A stretch of DNA of 64,000 nucleotides. Source: Massospora cicadina. Its lineage: Eukaryota > Entomophthoromycota > Entomophthoromycetes > Entomophthorales > Entomophthoraceae. Positions within the stretch are counted from its first letter, which is position 1; each line of letters opens with the position of its first letter. The notes below the pieces were generated by a model that did no database searches, was not told the origin of the DNA, and saw nothing but the letters and a program-made list of their open reading frames with translations. The translations under genes and the position numbers were made by a program. This document shows positions 34,480-45,927 of the stretch, one piece after another. The stretch spans positions 62,001 through 126,000 of the forward strand of contig JAKSZP010006605.1 of NCBI GenBank assembly GCA_022478985.1, written 5' to 3'.

Positions 34480-36080
34480 TTTGATTCTGAAAAGGCTAAC
34501 TGCCTTTCTCCACATATGGTTGATTTGAAGTTTTGGACTGCAGTGGAAGTGGTGAGCATAAATTGCCCACTGTACCCACGTACTGAAGAGGAGGAGGTTG
34601 CCCTCAATTCCTGGTTGGATAACATGTTCAAGAAGGCTGTTTGTTAAAAAAACATCCCATGTTGCCTCTCCTATTGTCTTTGCCAAAAATGCAGATGGTT
34701 TCCTTCATCCTTGTATGGATTATGGCTACCTTAACAATATCACGTAAAACAACCCTTACCACTGCCAATGGAACAGACAATCAGTCAAGCAATTGGTAAG
34801 TCACGTGTATTTTTGACGCTCATCTAGTTAATGCCTTTAAAAAATTTGGTGATGGAAGGTCAGGAATGACTTACAGCTATAAAGATAAGACAAGACATAT
34901 TCCAATCTCAAGTGATGTTTTTGGGCGTTTGAGTGCCCGCAACATTCCAAAGGATGATTGATAGTGTGCTGAGTGATCTTTGGTTCACCTGTGCAGTCTC
35001 ATTTATCAATGATATCCTGGTGCACTCTCCTTCTCCCAAACAACATGCAAAAGACTTGGAGGGGTAGTGGCTGTCTTGCATAAAGCAGGTCTGTTTTTCA
35101 AGCCATCTAAATGCGAATTTTATTGGAAAGAAGTCACCTTTTTGGTATATCTCATCTTAAAAGATGGGTATGCATCCCATCAAACAAACTGAATGCTATA
35201 AGCGAATGGTCAACTTCAATTACTCAGAAGCAATGGAGAAGCTCCTTGGGTACTATCATATTAATAATAAGCTCTCCACTCCACTCTCACAGCTGGTCGC
35301 CCCTCTCCATCCACTCATGGGCAAGAATTTTACCTTCCGCTGGACGCCTGAGTGCCAGCAGGCATTCAATTCAATTAAGGAGGTGTTTTTATCGCCCTCA
35401 TCCTTAAACATTTGACCCCTCCAAAACCTATGTGTGGTATGCAATTTTACTCCGCCGCTGTAGAAGCTGTCTTGCTCCAAAAGCACAATGGGTTGAAACA
35501 CTTAGTCACTTACTTTTCATGCAAATTTTCTTCCACTGAGAAATCCTGGCCGTCTACAATAACGAGTTGACAGCCGTGGCGTGGGCCTTGACCCACTGGT
35601 GATATCTTTTGCAGTGCGCTAATCATGCGTTGACTGTGAAAACGGATCACCAAGCTTATTTTTTACTTTCACAAGTCACAGAAATCAGCACAACAGCAGG
35701 CGCAAAAAACCAGAGTTTTTGAAGCTTTAACTTCAAATATGAGTTTGTAAAGGGAGTTACATGTCTTCTCAATTTTCTAAGCTGCAACACCGCACATTGT
35801 TCAGCTAACTCATATGAGGCGGATCTTGTCACGGTCATTACCCCCACTCAAATATTAGCCCTTGTCCTTCCCATAGTTTTGGCAACAGATCTAGCTCCAA
35901 GCACCTTTGGTTTCTCAGGTCTTAGCAGCAAACATAGCATGTGCTGAAGGGGTGAAACTTTTGGAGCGGTTGTCCCTCCCTTCCTCCAAGCATTTCATTA
36001 ATTCTCTGGCTGAGGGGCTCTCCCAATTTTGGTTGCAGTTTTGGATCCCTCCCCTTCACCGAGCTGAAGAAATTCAGGCT
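34480..36080 (+). pseudogene. E7 reverse transcriptase and RNase H, broken
   Basis: The N-terminal part is open at 34459-34647 (NCPLYPRTEEEEVALNSWLD), followed in another frame by SPIVFAKNADGFLHPCMDYG. The polymerase box reads FIND near 35002-35013, so the first Asp of YxDD is Asn. The thumb region ends with QAFNSIKEVFLSPSS near 35400. RNase H residues around 35440-35660 are spread over frames (VTYFSCKF; NNELTAVAWA; VKTDHQAY). Confidence 0.8.
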
Positions 36081-36089
36081 CTTTACAAT

Positions 36090-37158
36090 CCTCCCTGAAG
36101 TCAGTCACCCAGGGAATAAGGAGTGTATCAATTTAATCAAGCGCACCTATAATTGGCTGGGCTTGTTGGAGGATGTCCCAGCATGGTTCGCTACTGTGAA
36201 ACATGCACATGGGAAAATCAGACCGGTCTGGTAGGAATAGTATCTTACATCCCTTGCAGCAGGCAGAGGGACCATGGATATTGGTATTCATAGATTTTAT
36301 TGTTGAGCTCCTCAGCTCCAAGGAGTTTACCGTGGTTATGGTGGTTGTAGACCGCTTCACTAAATTCTCCTTGTGTATCCCAAGCTCTTCCTCCATCACT
36401 TCCGAAATAAAACTGCCCACCTGTTTGTGCGTCATGTGTTTTTGATGTTTGGGCTCCCACAAGAAATTGTCAGTGACCGTGGGACTCAATTTATGGCGCG
36501 GTTTAGGAATGAGCTCTAAGCAATCTAGAAGATCACACCCTGTCACTCCACTGCATACCATCCAAATTCAGATGGTCAAACTGAACAGGTCAATCAGTCT
36601 TAGAACAGTATCTGAGGTGCTACGCTGCTGCCACTCTGGAACCTGGGCTGACGACCTTCCCCTCACTCAGTTTGTGTACAATAATGGAACGCACACATCC
36701 ACTGGCTTTTCCCTATATGAAGCAACATTGGGGTATAATTCCTTTTTTTGGTTGTCCCGTGTCTTCACCCAGAGGTACTGGCTGCAGCTGACCACGCTCA
36801 GAACATTTGGATCACACAGTCCCTGGTTTGGGAGCATTTAACTAAGGCATAAGCGACTACAAACGGTTTGCATATTGGAAGCGGCTACCAGCACATATAA
36901 TTAAAGTGGGTTCCCAAGTTATGTTCAACATATGCCATTAGCAGATTCAGGTACCATTGCATAAGTTTGCAAATAAATGCTCAGTTTCCCATTTGGTGGA
37001 AGAAGACTTGGGAAATGGCACTTTCCATTTAAAATTGCCACCACACTGGAAGCAACATCCAATCTTAAAGTGACTCAGCTGTCACCATTCAAGATGGCAA
37101 TCACCTCAGATCATGAGCCCAATGTAATTGAGGGAGCAGAGAAAGCTGAAGTTGAAGG
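36090..37158 (+). pseudogene. E7 integrase, up to the E8 insertion
   Basis: Finger cysteines are in YCETC near 36195. The core has FIDFIVELLSSKEFTVVMVV at 36285-36345. The second motif IVSDRGTQFMARFRNE (36465-36515) keeps Asp, and STAYHPNSDGQTEQVNQS near 36548-36600 keeps the Glu. The C-terminal part ends with NVIEGAEKAEVE at 37120-37155, directly at the E8 LTR. The chromodomain resumes at 47083. Confidence 0.88.
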
Positions 37159-38316
37159 TGTAAAAATTTATTTTCTCTGGTTATTATCGGCCAATAACCC
37201 CTATAAGCTTTTTACTTGCACAGGTTTGGTTCTTGTGCAATTATTCCATGTTATATAGTAATGATATTATCAGTTGATAATAGTATGATGCCTATTATCT
37301 GTAGTTGAATGTAATTCTTAAACTTCAGACCACTTCTCGGCCATTATTCCCTTTTAAAATCCTTGTGATGTATCAAAATAGGGGTTTATTCCCTCATACT
37401 GTCCAACCCAATCTTCTCTGAGATTCTCAGGTGACAATTTCTCCAGTTTGACACAAAGTCAGGAGCAATCCCCTATTGTTTCTCATTTGTCTCTAGATCC
37501 CTGCTCAGATCTTTACTCTTTTCCCTAAAGAGTCTCCCAATTATCGCACACTGCAATAATACCTTGAGAAGAATAGAACAATTGAAAGATGATAAAGTTC
37601 ACTACTTTAAACTCTATACCAGACGAAAACTATAGTACTATATATCTATATAACTCTGATATAAACTCTGGTTCTTTTATTATGAGTGAATTCTACGGAA
37701 TTTATAGTGGGGATTAGGTCATCTAACCCTCAGTTGATACACTTTGATAAAACAGCAGCCGTTGCAGTTGAATCACCCATCCTTGTCTCAGCAGCGATGG
37801 TCTTCCCCATTCCGGCTAGGATTCCATCATTGGACATCCTCGAGACCTAATTGGAAGGGTTAGAAAGAGTGTCCTTAACGTTTTACTCTTAATCCAAGCG
37901 AATCAACCATATTTGGCTAGTGACCTGCTTAGGTAATGGGACTTATCACCCATTAAGGCAGGTCACAAACCAATTGATTGATTTGCCAGTTGCAGGCGGC
38001 ATCACTCGCCTCACAAATTACTACTTACATTTCCAATCAGTTGGTGATAAAACCTGACCAATCCCAATCAGTAGAACTGGTAGTTAATCACTATCAGATG
38101 CCCCTATTTTGTTGGCAACTCTGCCCAATGAGATCTTAAGCATTCCTCCAGATTGATTTTCAACGGATTTGACCAGGCGAATATCCCAAAATCCCCCAAA
38201 CATAGTTACTCTGAAATTAGGGTCAACTGATTTCCAATACACCTCGCCTTAGGGAATTATTCCCTAGCGATTCCTGGTAATCTAGCAGGCTGGGAATATG
38301 GGAAGAAATTCCAACA
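37159..38316 (-). repeat. E8 3' LTR (1158 bp)
   Basis: On the plus strand it runs TGTAAAAATTT to TTCCAACA. The inverted repeat ACCTGC...AATGGG / CCCATT...GCAGGT is at 37923-37963, and the second palindrome CTGATAGT/ACTATCAG-like at about 38078-38098. It aligns end to end with 45928-47082. Confidence 0.9.
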
Positions 38317-38913
38317 CATCCCCCCTCTTGCCTAGATTTCCAGCGAGAAAAGGACTGGGCATGAGAACACCACTTCAGACACTCAGTTGAATACTTCTTT
38401 TTCTCAAGCGGAGTATGATCATCAATACTTAATGCTTCTTGGGACAACCTTCAGCATGTGGCTCTCTTCCACTACCTCCTCGCTACTGCCTACTCAGAGT
38501 GCAGTCCCCACAATCTACTGTTGTTCTGGGCTGATCAATTTACTTGTGACAATATTAGTCCCAGGATCTGGTTCCCCTCGTCAGGGCATATGACCCACTG
38601 TAATATTCAGGATTTTTAAACCCGGCGTCCTTGATTTCCTGATTTTCTCCTCACCTTAGACAGGAGACTTTTGCCGTCAACGTTCATTTTTCAGCCCAAT
38701 TAAGAATGCATATTAATGTATGCTTTTTTTTATTTTTCTCATAGCCTCTTGACTCATGTCATCTTTAATTCTTCTTTGGAGAGCTTATCACAAAAATTTT
38801 AAGATCTATTTCTCTGAAATTGGAGCTTAATGGATTGTAGAGTGCATAATGTTGACTATCATATAAGTCCATCATCCCCCCTCTCATCCAGCTCATATGT
38901 CAAATTTCAAGTC
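38317..38913. other. E8 polypurine tract and noncoding spacer
   Basis: Next to the LTR the minus strand reads GGCAAGAGGGGGGATG, a polypurine tract (38317-38333). The rest up to 38913 shows no gene. It forms the 5' side of the opposite-strand ORF, so any promoter for that ORF would lie here or in the LTR; no clear TATA element is seen. Confidence 0.6.
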
Positions 38914-40077
38914 ATGGTGCCAACAGCTACTAAACAGTTTATCTGATCAAGATCTTTGGCTCTTCCAGAAGATGAGTCAGGATGTGAGATGGAACCCCTT
39001 CTACGGTCCTTCCAGGACTCATACGCCTAGTCTGGCACCAATCACTAGTCCTTCCATAAAATTACCAGAAATGGTAACCAATCCTTCTGAAACCAGGATA
39101 GCAATCATTTTGAACAACTCACGGCCAATTCTCCCTCTGTCATCGATTCAAGAGTTGGATTTCAAAACTATCTTAGTTTGGCTCCTTTTACAGATGCACC
39201 AAACATCATCATGGATGCTCCTGAAATTATGCCCTTCTCTCTTGATCGCTCTTTTCTTGCCTGGTTGGACTTGCTTCCTAAGTTCCTCTTCTGACTTGGA
39301 CAATACTACAAACCTGCTGCCTTGGTTACTGAGCTCACCATCAGTAACAGTATTTATTTTAAACCCCCTACACCAAAGTATGCCCAAGTCACCTAGGCTT
39401 TATCCTTAGCTCTGAATCGCTCAGATTTTGAAAACGTCCTATATTGGGATATCACCGCTTATTCTCTTCGCTTTGCCAGCCAAGTTCTTTGAAGTTGGTC
39501 CACGAAGCTTCCAGCCTCTCCCAGGTTCCATCATTCCTTCAGCTTCAGCTTCTGAGAAGCCCATAGTTGTTGCTTACAGGATGCCATTCACTCCCTGCAT
39601 GACTATCTCATCTCCAGCGCTTTCCATCAGTTTCTTCCGCTGATGGCTTTAATAGGGAGCATGATTTGACAACCCCCACCTAGTATCCCAAGCTCAAAGC
39701 TGGCCTATATGTCCAGTGTTCTTGATGAAGCCCACCAGCAGGCGCTCAAGGCTAATCTTATGGTTCCAGTACTATATCAGGATTACTCAGGGTTATTTGC
39801 TGACTGCCTCTTTCTATACAGTTGCTTTCCTCCTCACTCTGGGGTTTTGCAATTGGATTCTTCCATCATTTTAATTTCCCTTCCCCTAGTCACTTTCTTG
39901 CAGGGATCTGCATCCGCTCAAAGAACTTGGTTTCGTGTAGGTCTAGCCCTTGCTAGCATCCGATCTCACATTGATTTCAATGGGCTATTAATTCTTACTG
40001 CAATCCATCCTCCCTCGCCCAAGAGGCGACATAGGCAGAATCATCCCCATATCAAGGATAATCAAGAAAAATAAAAA
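38914..40077 (+). pseudogene. Opposite-strand ORF of family A gypsy elements, function unknown
   Basis: A single plus-strand frame runs from ATG at 38914 to a stop at 40075 (387 codons), with about nine in-frame stops but no frameshift needed. Recognisable protein-like stretches are APNIIMDAPEIMPFSLDRSF, LALNRSDFENVLYWDITAYS, LRFASQVL, then QALKANLMVPVLYQDYSGLF and a basic end PSPKRRHRQNHPH. A hydrophobic stretch lies at about 39840-39900. The C-terminal part recurs in E1 at 1-155. It lies antisense to the retrotransposon between integrase and 3' LTR. I do not recognise the family. It could be a captured host gene, an accessory gene, or residual coding of an older insertion. Confidence 0.6.
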
Positions 40078-40329
40078 TTATATAAATATATCAGTTTTTC
40101 TATGTAGCTTATAATATTTTTTTCCTAATATCTTTTATCAATCTTTTATTTTTTTCTTCTTTCTATGGAACTTGACCTTGTTTCAGCTCAGCGTCCATCT
40201 TTCTTTATTTTTCCCCCAAACTGGGTCCTAGGTACTCTTAAACCTACCAGTTTTCTATGGTTCAGAGGTCCTTTTTTTGACTTAACCATCTATATTGGTT
40301 CAGAGGCCCTTTTTTTGGACTTGACCTAA

Positions 40330-41470
40330 TCATCAGATCATGACCAACTTAAGGGTTCATTGGTCCTTCAGAAACTCTTTTGACTTTTTCATCAATCCAT
40401 TGCTTCAAATACTCATCATGGACTTCCTTTCCAACTCTTCCATCCAAAAGATTCTTGATGGAGTAGGCATCAGTTGCTGTCTTGGTGATAATCTCCAACA
40501 GACCCAACTACAATGAATCCAGTTTGTTTTTTCTTCCAAAACCATGTGTATCGCAATAGGCAACTCTTTCATCTATTTGATATTCTTCTAAGGCCTGTCA
40601 GTTCTTTTTGTCCATCAATTTCACTTGTATCCTTTTCTTCAATGTAGTATTAAATGCTTGTGATTGCATCTCAATTAGGATATCTGTCAATCGGTTCAAG
40701 TACTGTTTAGCACTCATCCCAAATGTTGGTTCCACCACCAAATATATAATTGGCAGCAATGTGGCCTTCTTCCCATATAGTAACTCAAACTGCATTTTTC
40801 CCATTGCCATATGATGAATGATATTGTAGGTGAACGTCACCAAACTCAGGAACGTTCCCCACATGGAAGCTCTTCCTGCGACCAGCTTCCTCAGCGTCAT
40901 GTCCAGCGTTCCATTCACTCATTCTAACAGTCTGCTTGTCTCCGGCCAGTGGGGTGAAGACATGACTCCTCTGATCTCCATTATCTTAATCAGTCGCAGG
41001 ATCACATGAGACGTGAAGTTTGTCCCATTATTGCTAAGCAGGACCTGCGGGCATCCAAGTCAATATACTACTTGTTCCAAGATGAACTTTGCAATGCTGG
41101 TAACATCTACTTTCGCCAGGGACTTCATCTTGACCTATCTCTTTAGATGGTCAATAGCAACTATTATTTACTTAACACCCCCTGTGCTAATCATCAGTGG
41201 TCCCATCACATCAATGGACACCATATGTCAGGCAAATTCAGGGCGGACCAGTCAGTATCCAGTTGTAAACATATGTGGTTGTGCAGCTGGCACTCCACGC
41301 AACAAGCTAGATAGTTGGTGATATCATAGTTGATTGACTCTCTGTAGTAGTACTGGTGAATATGATCAGTTGTTTTTCTCAGGCCTCCATGTCTGACAAC
41401 CTTATGAGCAGCTTGAACAATAGATATTTTTCTAATGGCTTTGGGAATAATAACCACTTCCCATTAATCA
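40330..41470 (-). pseudogene. E8 integrase, broken
   Basis: Finger: AAHKVVRHGGLRKTTDHIHQ and ACCVECQLHN at 41425-41270. Core: DVMGPLMISTGG near 41215, IVAIDHL near 41170. The second motif reads LSNNGTNFTSHV near 41040-41000, Asn in place of the catalytic Asp as in E1. MNGTLDMTLRKLV follows in the frame 40918-40598, which also has LYGKKATLLPIIYL. The C-terminal domain reaches about 40330. Confidence 0.85.
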
Positions 41471-41682
41471 TCTTAAACACTTGTCCATCCATGGGTCAGT
41501 GTTTTCCATTGCTTTCCAAAGTGCACCTTATATTTCTCAGGGCTCATTCCCAATTTCTCCGTCGACCATTCTCTGGAATAACTCATCCACCTGCGGGTAT
41601 ACCATCTGGGCCATTGGTAACCACAATAAGCCATCTGCATTCTGGTGAGAAGCCCCCACTCAGTGGACAATCTTGTAATTGT

Positions 41683-41698
41683 AAGACTGTAGCATAAG
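41683..41698 (+). repeat. SINE target-site duplication, left copy
   Basis: Sixteen bases, one mismatch to the right copy at 41983-41998. The length is typical of LINE-driven target-primed insertion. Confidence 0.9.
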
Positions 41699-41982
41699 GG
41701 GGTGGAAGGCGAGTTGGTAAGGGCGTACGGCTACCAACCTGAAGGTTGTGGGTTTGATTCCCACCCTTTGCACATCAAAAGGGGTGCCAGCCGAAGGAAG
41801 CTATTGGCAGTTAGTAGGTCTAATAACACGAAAACCTTACCCATGACGTAACCAGAAAAATTTGAGTCCCAATCTGGAGGTGGAAAAACTTTCTTTGACA
41901 GAGTTGACCCTGTTCAGGTTTCATGTCATTTCTTTCTTTTGGTAATTCCTGTCCCCTGGTTGGCTTGCCTCAGTTAAATAAA
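41699..41982 (+). mobile_element. tRNA-derived SINE (284 bp) with 16-bp target-site duplication
   Basis: The head (41699-41772) is tRNA-like. A B box GGTTTGATTCC is at 41751-41761 inside a perfect 5-bp T stem (GTGGG 41748-41752, CCCAC 41760-41764). An A-box-like GGCGAGTTGGTAAG is at 41708-41721. An anticodon-loop-like CTACCAA is at 41731-41737. A body of about 210 bases unrelated to tRNA follows, ending TTAAATAAA. The flanks AAGACTGTAGCATAAG (41683-41698) and AAGACTGTAGCTTAAG (41983-41998) are a near-perfect duplication. Removing the insert rejoins the E8 RNase H frame, so the borders are well supported. The partner LINE is unknown; its tail differs from that of the LINE in this window. Confidence 0.85.
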
Positions 41983-41998
41983 AAGACTGTAGCTTAAG
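41983..41998 (+). repeat. SINE target-site duplication, right copy
   Basis: The copy following the A-rich tail of the SINE; it differs from the left copy by T for A at the twelfth base. Confidence 0.9.
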
Positions 41999-43279
41999 TG
42001 CCCATCGAGCCAGTCATCCTTCTGGTTCTCTCAGATTGTGGAGCCAACGCAATAGGTGTGGTCTGTCACCACTTTAAAGTGCATTCTGTGGATGTACACC
42101 CAAAAATTCTTACAGGCATAAATGACCGCAAGGCATTCATGCTCATATACAGTGCAATTCCTTTCAGTAGCTGAGAGTGTCCAGCTCTCACATGACACCA
42201 GATGTTTGTCCCCAAGTTCATCTACTTGGCTTAGTATGGCGCCAATCGCTGTTAACAAAGCATCAGTTTGTATAATAAACTCTCTATTAAAATTTGGATA
42301 TCTAAAAATCAGAGAGTCTATTAGGTACCAGCATAGCTCATTGAAGGATTCCTGTGCTTCCTCATTCCATACAAATCATTTTTTTTGGATCCTTAAACAG
42401 ATGGAATAAGGGCTAAGATATTTGGGCAAAGTCCTAAATAAATATTCTGTAGTATCTTACCCATCCTAAGGAACACTTAGATATCTCAGACACTTTTTGG
42501 CACAGCCATCAGTTTTATGGCTTCTATCTTCTGGTTTGTGGCTGCAATCCACTAGAGTTGATCACGAATCCCAGATACTTCAACTCCTTTTTAAAGAAGT
42601 GACACTTTCTCAGCTTAATCTTCAGGTTAGCTGCAGACAGTTGATTGAATCCTTCTTCCAAGGGGCTTAGATTATTAGTAAACGTCCTTTTGAACACATT
42701 GATATCATCAGAGTATACCAGGACGCATGACAGCTTTAAGTCGCTCAGTATAGCGTCCATGGCCCTCTGGAACGTTGCAGGCGTATTTCATAGACCCTGG
42801 GGCATCCTCGTCGGTTAGTATAGTCCCTGCACAGGAATATTCGCGCATTTTTCTTGAGCTTCTTTTGGCAAATCGATTTTCCAATATCCTGAGATCAGAT
42901 CCATTGTGGATAAATACTTTCATTCTCCCAATCAATTTAGCACATCGTTGATTCTTGGTAGGGTATATGAATCCTTCTTTGCAGTATTATTCAGCTTTTG
43001 GTAGTCAATCACCACCCTATTGGAGCCATCCTTTTTCTTCACGATTAGAATTGGACTTTCCCTGGGACTGAAGTAGTAACTAGAAGCCCAGCCACGTAAG
43101 TTTGCTGAATTCATCTTCCACTACTGCTTAAGCCACTTTCAACCATCTAATTGGCCTCATCCTGACTGGTAAATTTTCCCAGTGTTAACCTTGTGGATCA
43201 CATCTATCACGCATCCCAAATCGTGGTCATTCTGAGCAAATACTTCCCAATAATTTTTGAACTTTTCTAGCACCTCCTC

Positions 43280-43720
43280 TTGCTGGCCTTCCATAAGATC
43301 AGCAAGTTTCTCTCAATCAACCAATAGGTTGATACTTTCAGTTACCCTGGCCAGTAATCCCATCTAATTGAGAGTCCCAAAATTGTGGAATCTCCTTAAT
43401 ATGGCCGTTGGGATTAGATGAACAAATATGATGATCTGATTCTTCCTGATCTTCATCAGTTTTTCACTTAAATTCTCCAGGAGAACTCGAATCTCTCCAT
43501 GGCCTGGCATTACTATCCTAGGAGCCACTCAAGGCTCTATTCTGGACTTCTTCAAGGGGCATCTAATATCCCCATACAACAGCTCAGGTATCTCCAATTC
43601 TAACCCTATGGTGACTATCATCTGGGATCCCAGCGGTATGGTCTTCTCATTTTTGATCATCAGTGGAATTCCCCAATTCTCTATGATTTCCGTTGGCATT
43701 TCTCATCACTTCCGACCAAT
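43280..43720 (-). pseudogene. E8 dUTPase-like domain and linker to RT
   Basis: The minus strand reads MIKNEKTIPLGSQMIVTIGL, ELEIPELLYG, then VAPRIVMPGHGEIRVLLENL followed by SEKLMKIRKNQIIIFV. The order matches dUTPase (I-P-x-G, strand, I-P, then a P-G-H-G-E-I step with strand and Asn, and a last hydrophobic strand). It is open over about 90 codons and then passes into the ESINLLVD linker. Key catalytic residues (Ser-rich motif 2, Asp of motif 3) are not obvious, so it may be inactive or structural. Confidence 0.5.
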
Positions 43721-43879
43721 TAATTGGTATAAAATTGGTACAATGCCATCATTGTATTAAATTGATGAAGTTGTTTCTCATATTTAGCAGAGCTCCTTAT
43801 CCTTCTGATATACCAATGATAACGTCTGACCCAATATGGTCAACGTATTATCCTCAAAGCTACATTTAGCTCTGTACTT

Positions 43880-44340
43880 GCATAGAAATTCCATCCCAAT
43901 TAGAATGTCATAGTTTTGGTTGGCCAAAAATATTGTCGGAGCAGATACCACCAAGAACCCAAATCATAGTGGAAAAGTGCTATATGCTCCACATGAGATG
44001 GTGGTATTAAGCCCAGAAGTCCCATACTCCTTTTTTTTAGTACTAGATGGTCCCAACCCAAATGTCCCATACTCCTTCTTGTGTTCCACGTCAAGCGAGA
44101 TCTTCATCCTCTTTACCATATTGGTTGAGACAATGTTAATGGGCGCTCCCCTGTCAATGATTGCCCTCACCTGTACTTTATTAACTTGTATGTCTATATA
44201 TTTACACTCAGAGTATTGTAATATAGTTTTTACTGAGTGTATGACAGCATTATTAGATGAATTGAGGGTGTGAATAATTTGCACCAATAAATCAGGAAAC
44301 AATTCCTTTATTGTGCTGAGGGGGATCAACAGATTTGCCC
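43880..44340 (-). pseudogene. E8 protease with a 15-codon in-frame insertion
   Basis: The frame 44329-43964 reads KYIDIQVNKVQVRAIID, RGAPINIVSTNMVKRMKISL and EHKKEYGT, then 15 extra codons that end with a second EYGT, then SGLNTTISCGAYS. E1 has a single EYGTAGPNTTISC here. The extra 45 bases are a LINE scrap plus its duplicated target. The active-site loop is D-R-G-A, so the T/S after Asp is lost. Confidence 0.8.
44031..44063 (-). mobile_element. 33-bp LINE 3'-end fragment with 12-bp target-site duplication
   Basis: Thirty bases (a run of T, then AGTACTAGATGGTCCCAACC and CAA) are identical to the extreme 3' end of the LINE at 55992-56021. On the minus strand it ends in poly(A). GTCCCATACTCC flanks it at 44019-44030 and 44064-44075. 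This is an extremely 5'-truncated LINE insertion. Confidence 0.88.
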
Positions 44341-44599
44341 CATCTAATCATTCTTCAGACAATTCATTGGGATTCTCAGCGGCTCAAATCTTGTCCAACA
44401 GTTGTCAGGCATACAGCCAGTAACTTCCTTTATTTATCGTGGGGTTGATTCCCTTCACCCTCAGATCTGGTCACTGCGTTTACATCCAAATTGACCATTT
44501 GATACAGTTGATCCTGTACGTCTTCATCCATGAATAGATCACTAATATAAATTTCTTTGTTCATAATGTCAGGAGGAATAGGCTTCTCCGCAGCTCTAA

Positions 44600-45880
44600 A
44601 CTGTTCCTCGTCTAGGCCGCAGGCCCTTCTCCCAATTCCTTGGTGGCAGCCAACCCTCTTGCTTGGACCACGTTGATTTAATCCTTTGGCTTCTTACAGT
44701 GCACAGTGAAGTGTCCCTTCCCACCGCATTGGTAGCAGACCTTTTCTTTCTTAATCATCCATCTGAATTCTTTGGGCTTATTCCCCGGCAAAGTCCAGTT
44801 GTTTGTCTCATTAACACCTTTGGTCCCCTTCATGGGATTTGAATTGCGCACCAAATTAGAATTATAACCTTCTGTTTGGGGCATCAAAGGTTGCTCCCAA
44901 AATTTTCAAATTATCTACCATTTGAGAGGTAGTATTTCCATCATGAACAAGGAAGACATCATGTGGAGCAAATTGTGATAGTGCCAAGGGCTGCTTGTAA
45001 TGTGATTCTGGCATCAAAATCATCAAGTACCTTTGATCCAACCAGGATTTGCGACTCCTGGTAGAACCAATCCGCGAAGCTTGCTAAAGCCTCATCTTTA
45101 TAGAACTGGATTCCTATAAACTCCTGTTTGCAAGTTTACATGTGCGTCGGACTACCAAATTCCTTCATGATGGCCACCTTGGCCTCCACATAAGACTAGC
45201 TGTCCCCCTCCAGGTGGGGCAACACTAAGTTCTATCACTCATTGTCTGGGCAATTCATGACTGTCAACACCTTTTGACAATTACTATAACATTACATGGT
45301 CATATTGAACAGTCAGAAAAATGCTGGGGCATTATCCCAATGGAACATGCGCAATTTTGGCGTTGCCTTAAATCCCTCTGAGTTATCTCTAACTGATTCT
45401 TTAGGTTTGGCCACTTGGCTCACTTGGGGAGTGACTTCAGGTGTTATCTCTGAAATGGCAGTAAAAGCGGGCGGCATGTTTCTTGGGGTATTTGACTTCC
45501 CAATTATCATATGAGGGCTTCTTTCTTCAGCATCGCATGCCTCAAATGTGTCAAATTGCATTTGTTAGTTTTTATCTCCACGACCTGATTGACCGTCACT
45601 CAATATCAGTGCTGAAATTTCTCAAATGAAAATATCTGCATCTCGCTCCGTTTTTTGATATAAGACCTCTCAAATTAGGTTCCCTTCTTTCTTCTTTAAT
45701 GAAGGTACTTTTCCAAGTAACTCGTTCCCAAAACTCACAACATTATTAGTCCCTTTCTCCGTCTTGACAACTCGTTCTTCCAAGGCTGCAAATTCACAAT
45801 GATCTGCTGAGCTTAGGGCGTTCTGATTTATGGTGGGTAACTCCAAACATAGTTTTTGTAACTCATCTTTATACAACATT
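44600..45880 (-). pseudogene. E8 Gag with intact CCHC zinc knuckle
   Basis: The frame 44887-44678 has KEKVCYQCGGKGHFTVHCKK, a full C-X2-C-X4-H-X4-C knuckle. Upstream frames (45879-45670, 45561-45313) align with E1 Gag: MLYKDELQKLCLELP near the start, then SEITPEVTPQVSQVAKPKES. A start at 45879 just after the primer site is plausible. Stops and shifts separate the parts. Confidence 0.75.
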
Positions 45881-45909
45881 CTTCTAAGTTCTTCTACTCA
45901 ACTACACCC

Positions 45910-45924
45910 CTGTAGTGAGCACCA
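45910..45924 (-). other. E8 primer binding site
   Basis: Minus strand TGGTGCTCACTACAG, three bases after the LTR end ACA. Confidence 0.82.
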
Positions 45925-45927
45925 ATT

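Larger units (their letters stand above)
41600..43115 (-). pseudogene. E8 reverse transcriptase and RNase H, broken and split by a SINE
   Basis: RT starts SPILIVKKKDGSNRVVIDYQ in the frame 43114-42932. The polymerase box is YSDD in SCVLVYSDDINVFKRTF (42760-42524). The palm end reads YLGFVINSSGLQ. RNase H is at 42258-42031 (AIGAILSQVDELGDKHLV, TERNCTVYEHECLAVIYACK, FKVVTDH). The connection motif W-A-L-K-L-Q-S-Y-N-Y is divided by the SINE at 41699-41982, and its end (QNADGL-like) lies at about 41640. Confidence 0.85.

Noticed and set aside
37154..37158. A clean 5-bp duplication around E8
   Set aside because: GAAGG on the left and GAGGT on the right agree only with an assumed indel or substitution. 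The insertion is supported by continuity of the E7 frame instead.
38897..39409. The 170-codon frame starting at 38897 as the true opposite-strand gene
   Set aside because: The frame beginning at 38914 links without a shift to the conserved C-terminal part at 39709-40074; the 38897 frame ends without any match.
41699..41772. A functional tRNA gene
   Set aside because: The T arm and B box are good, but the anticodon stem pairs poorly and the acceptor ends do not pair cleanly. The unit continues into a 210-base body with duplications outside it. It is a SINE head.
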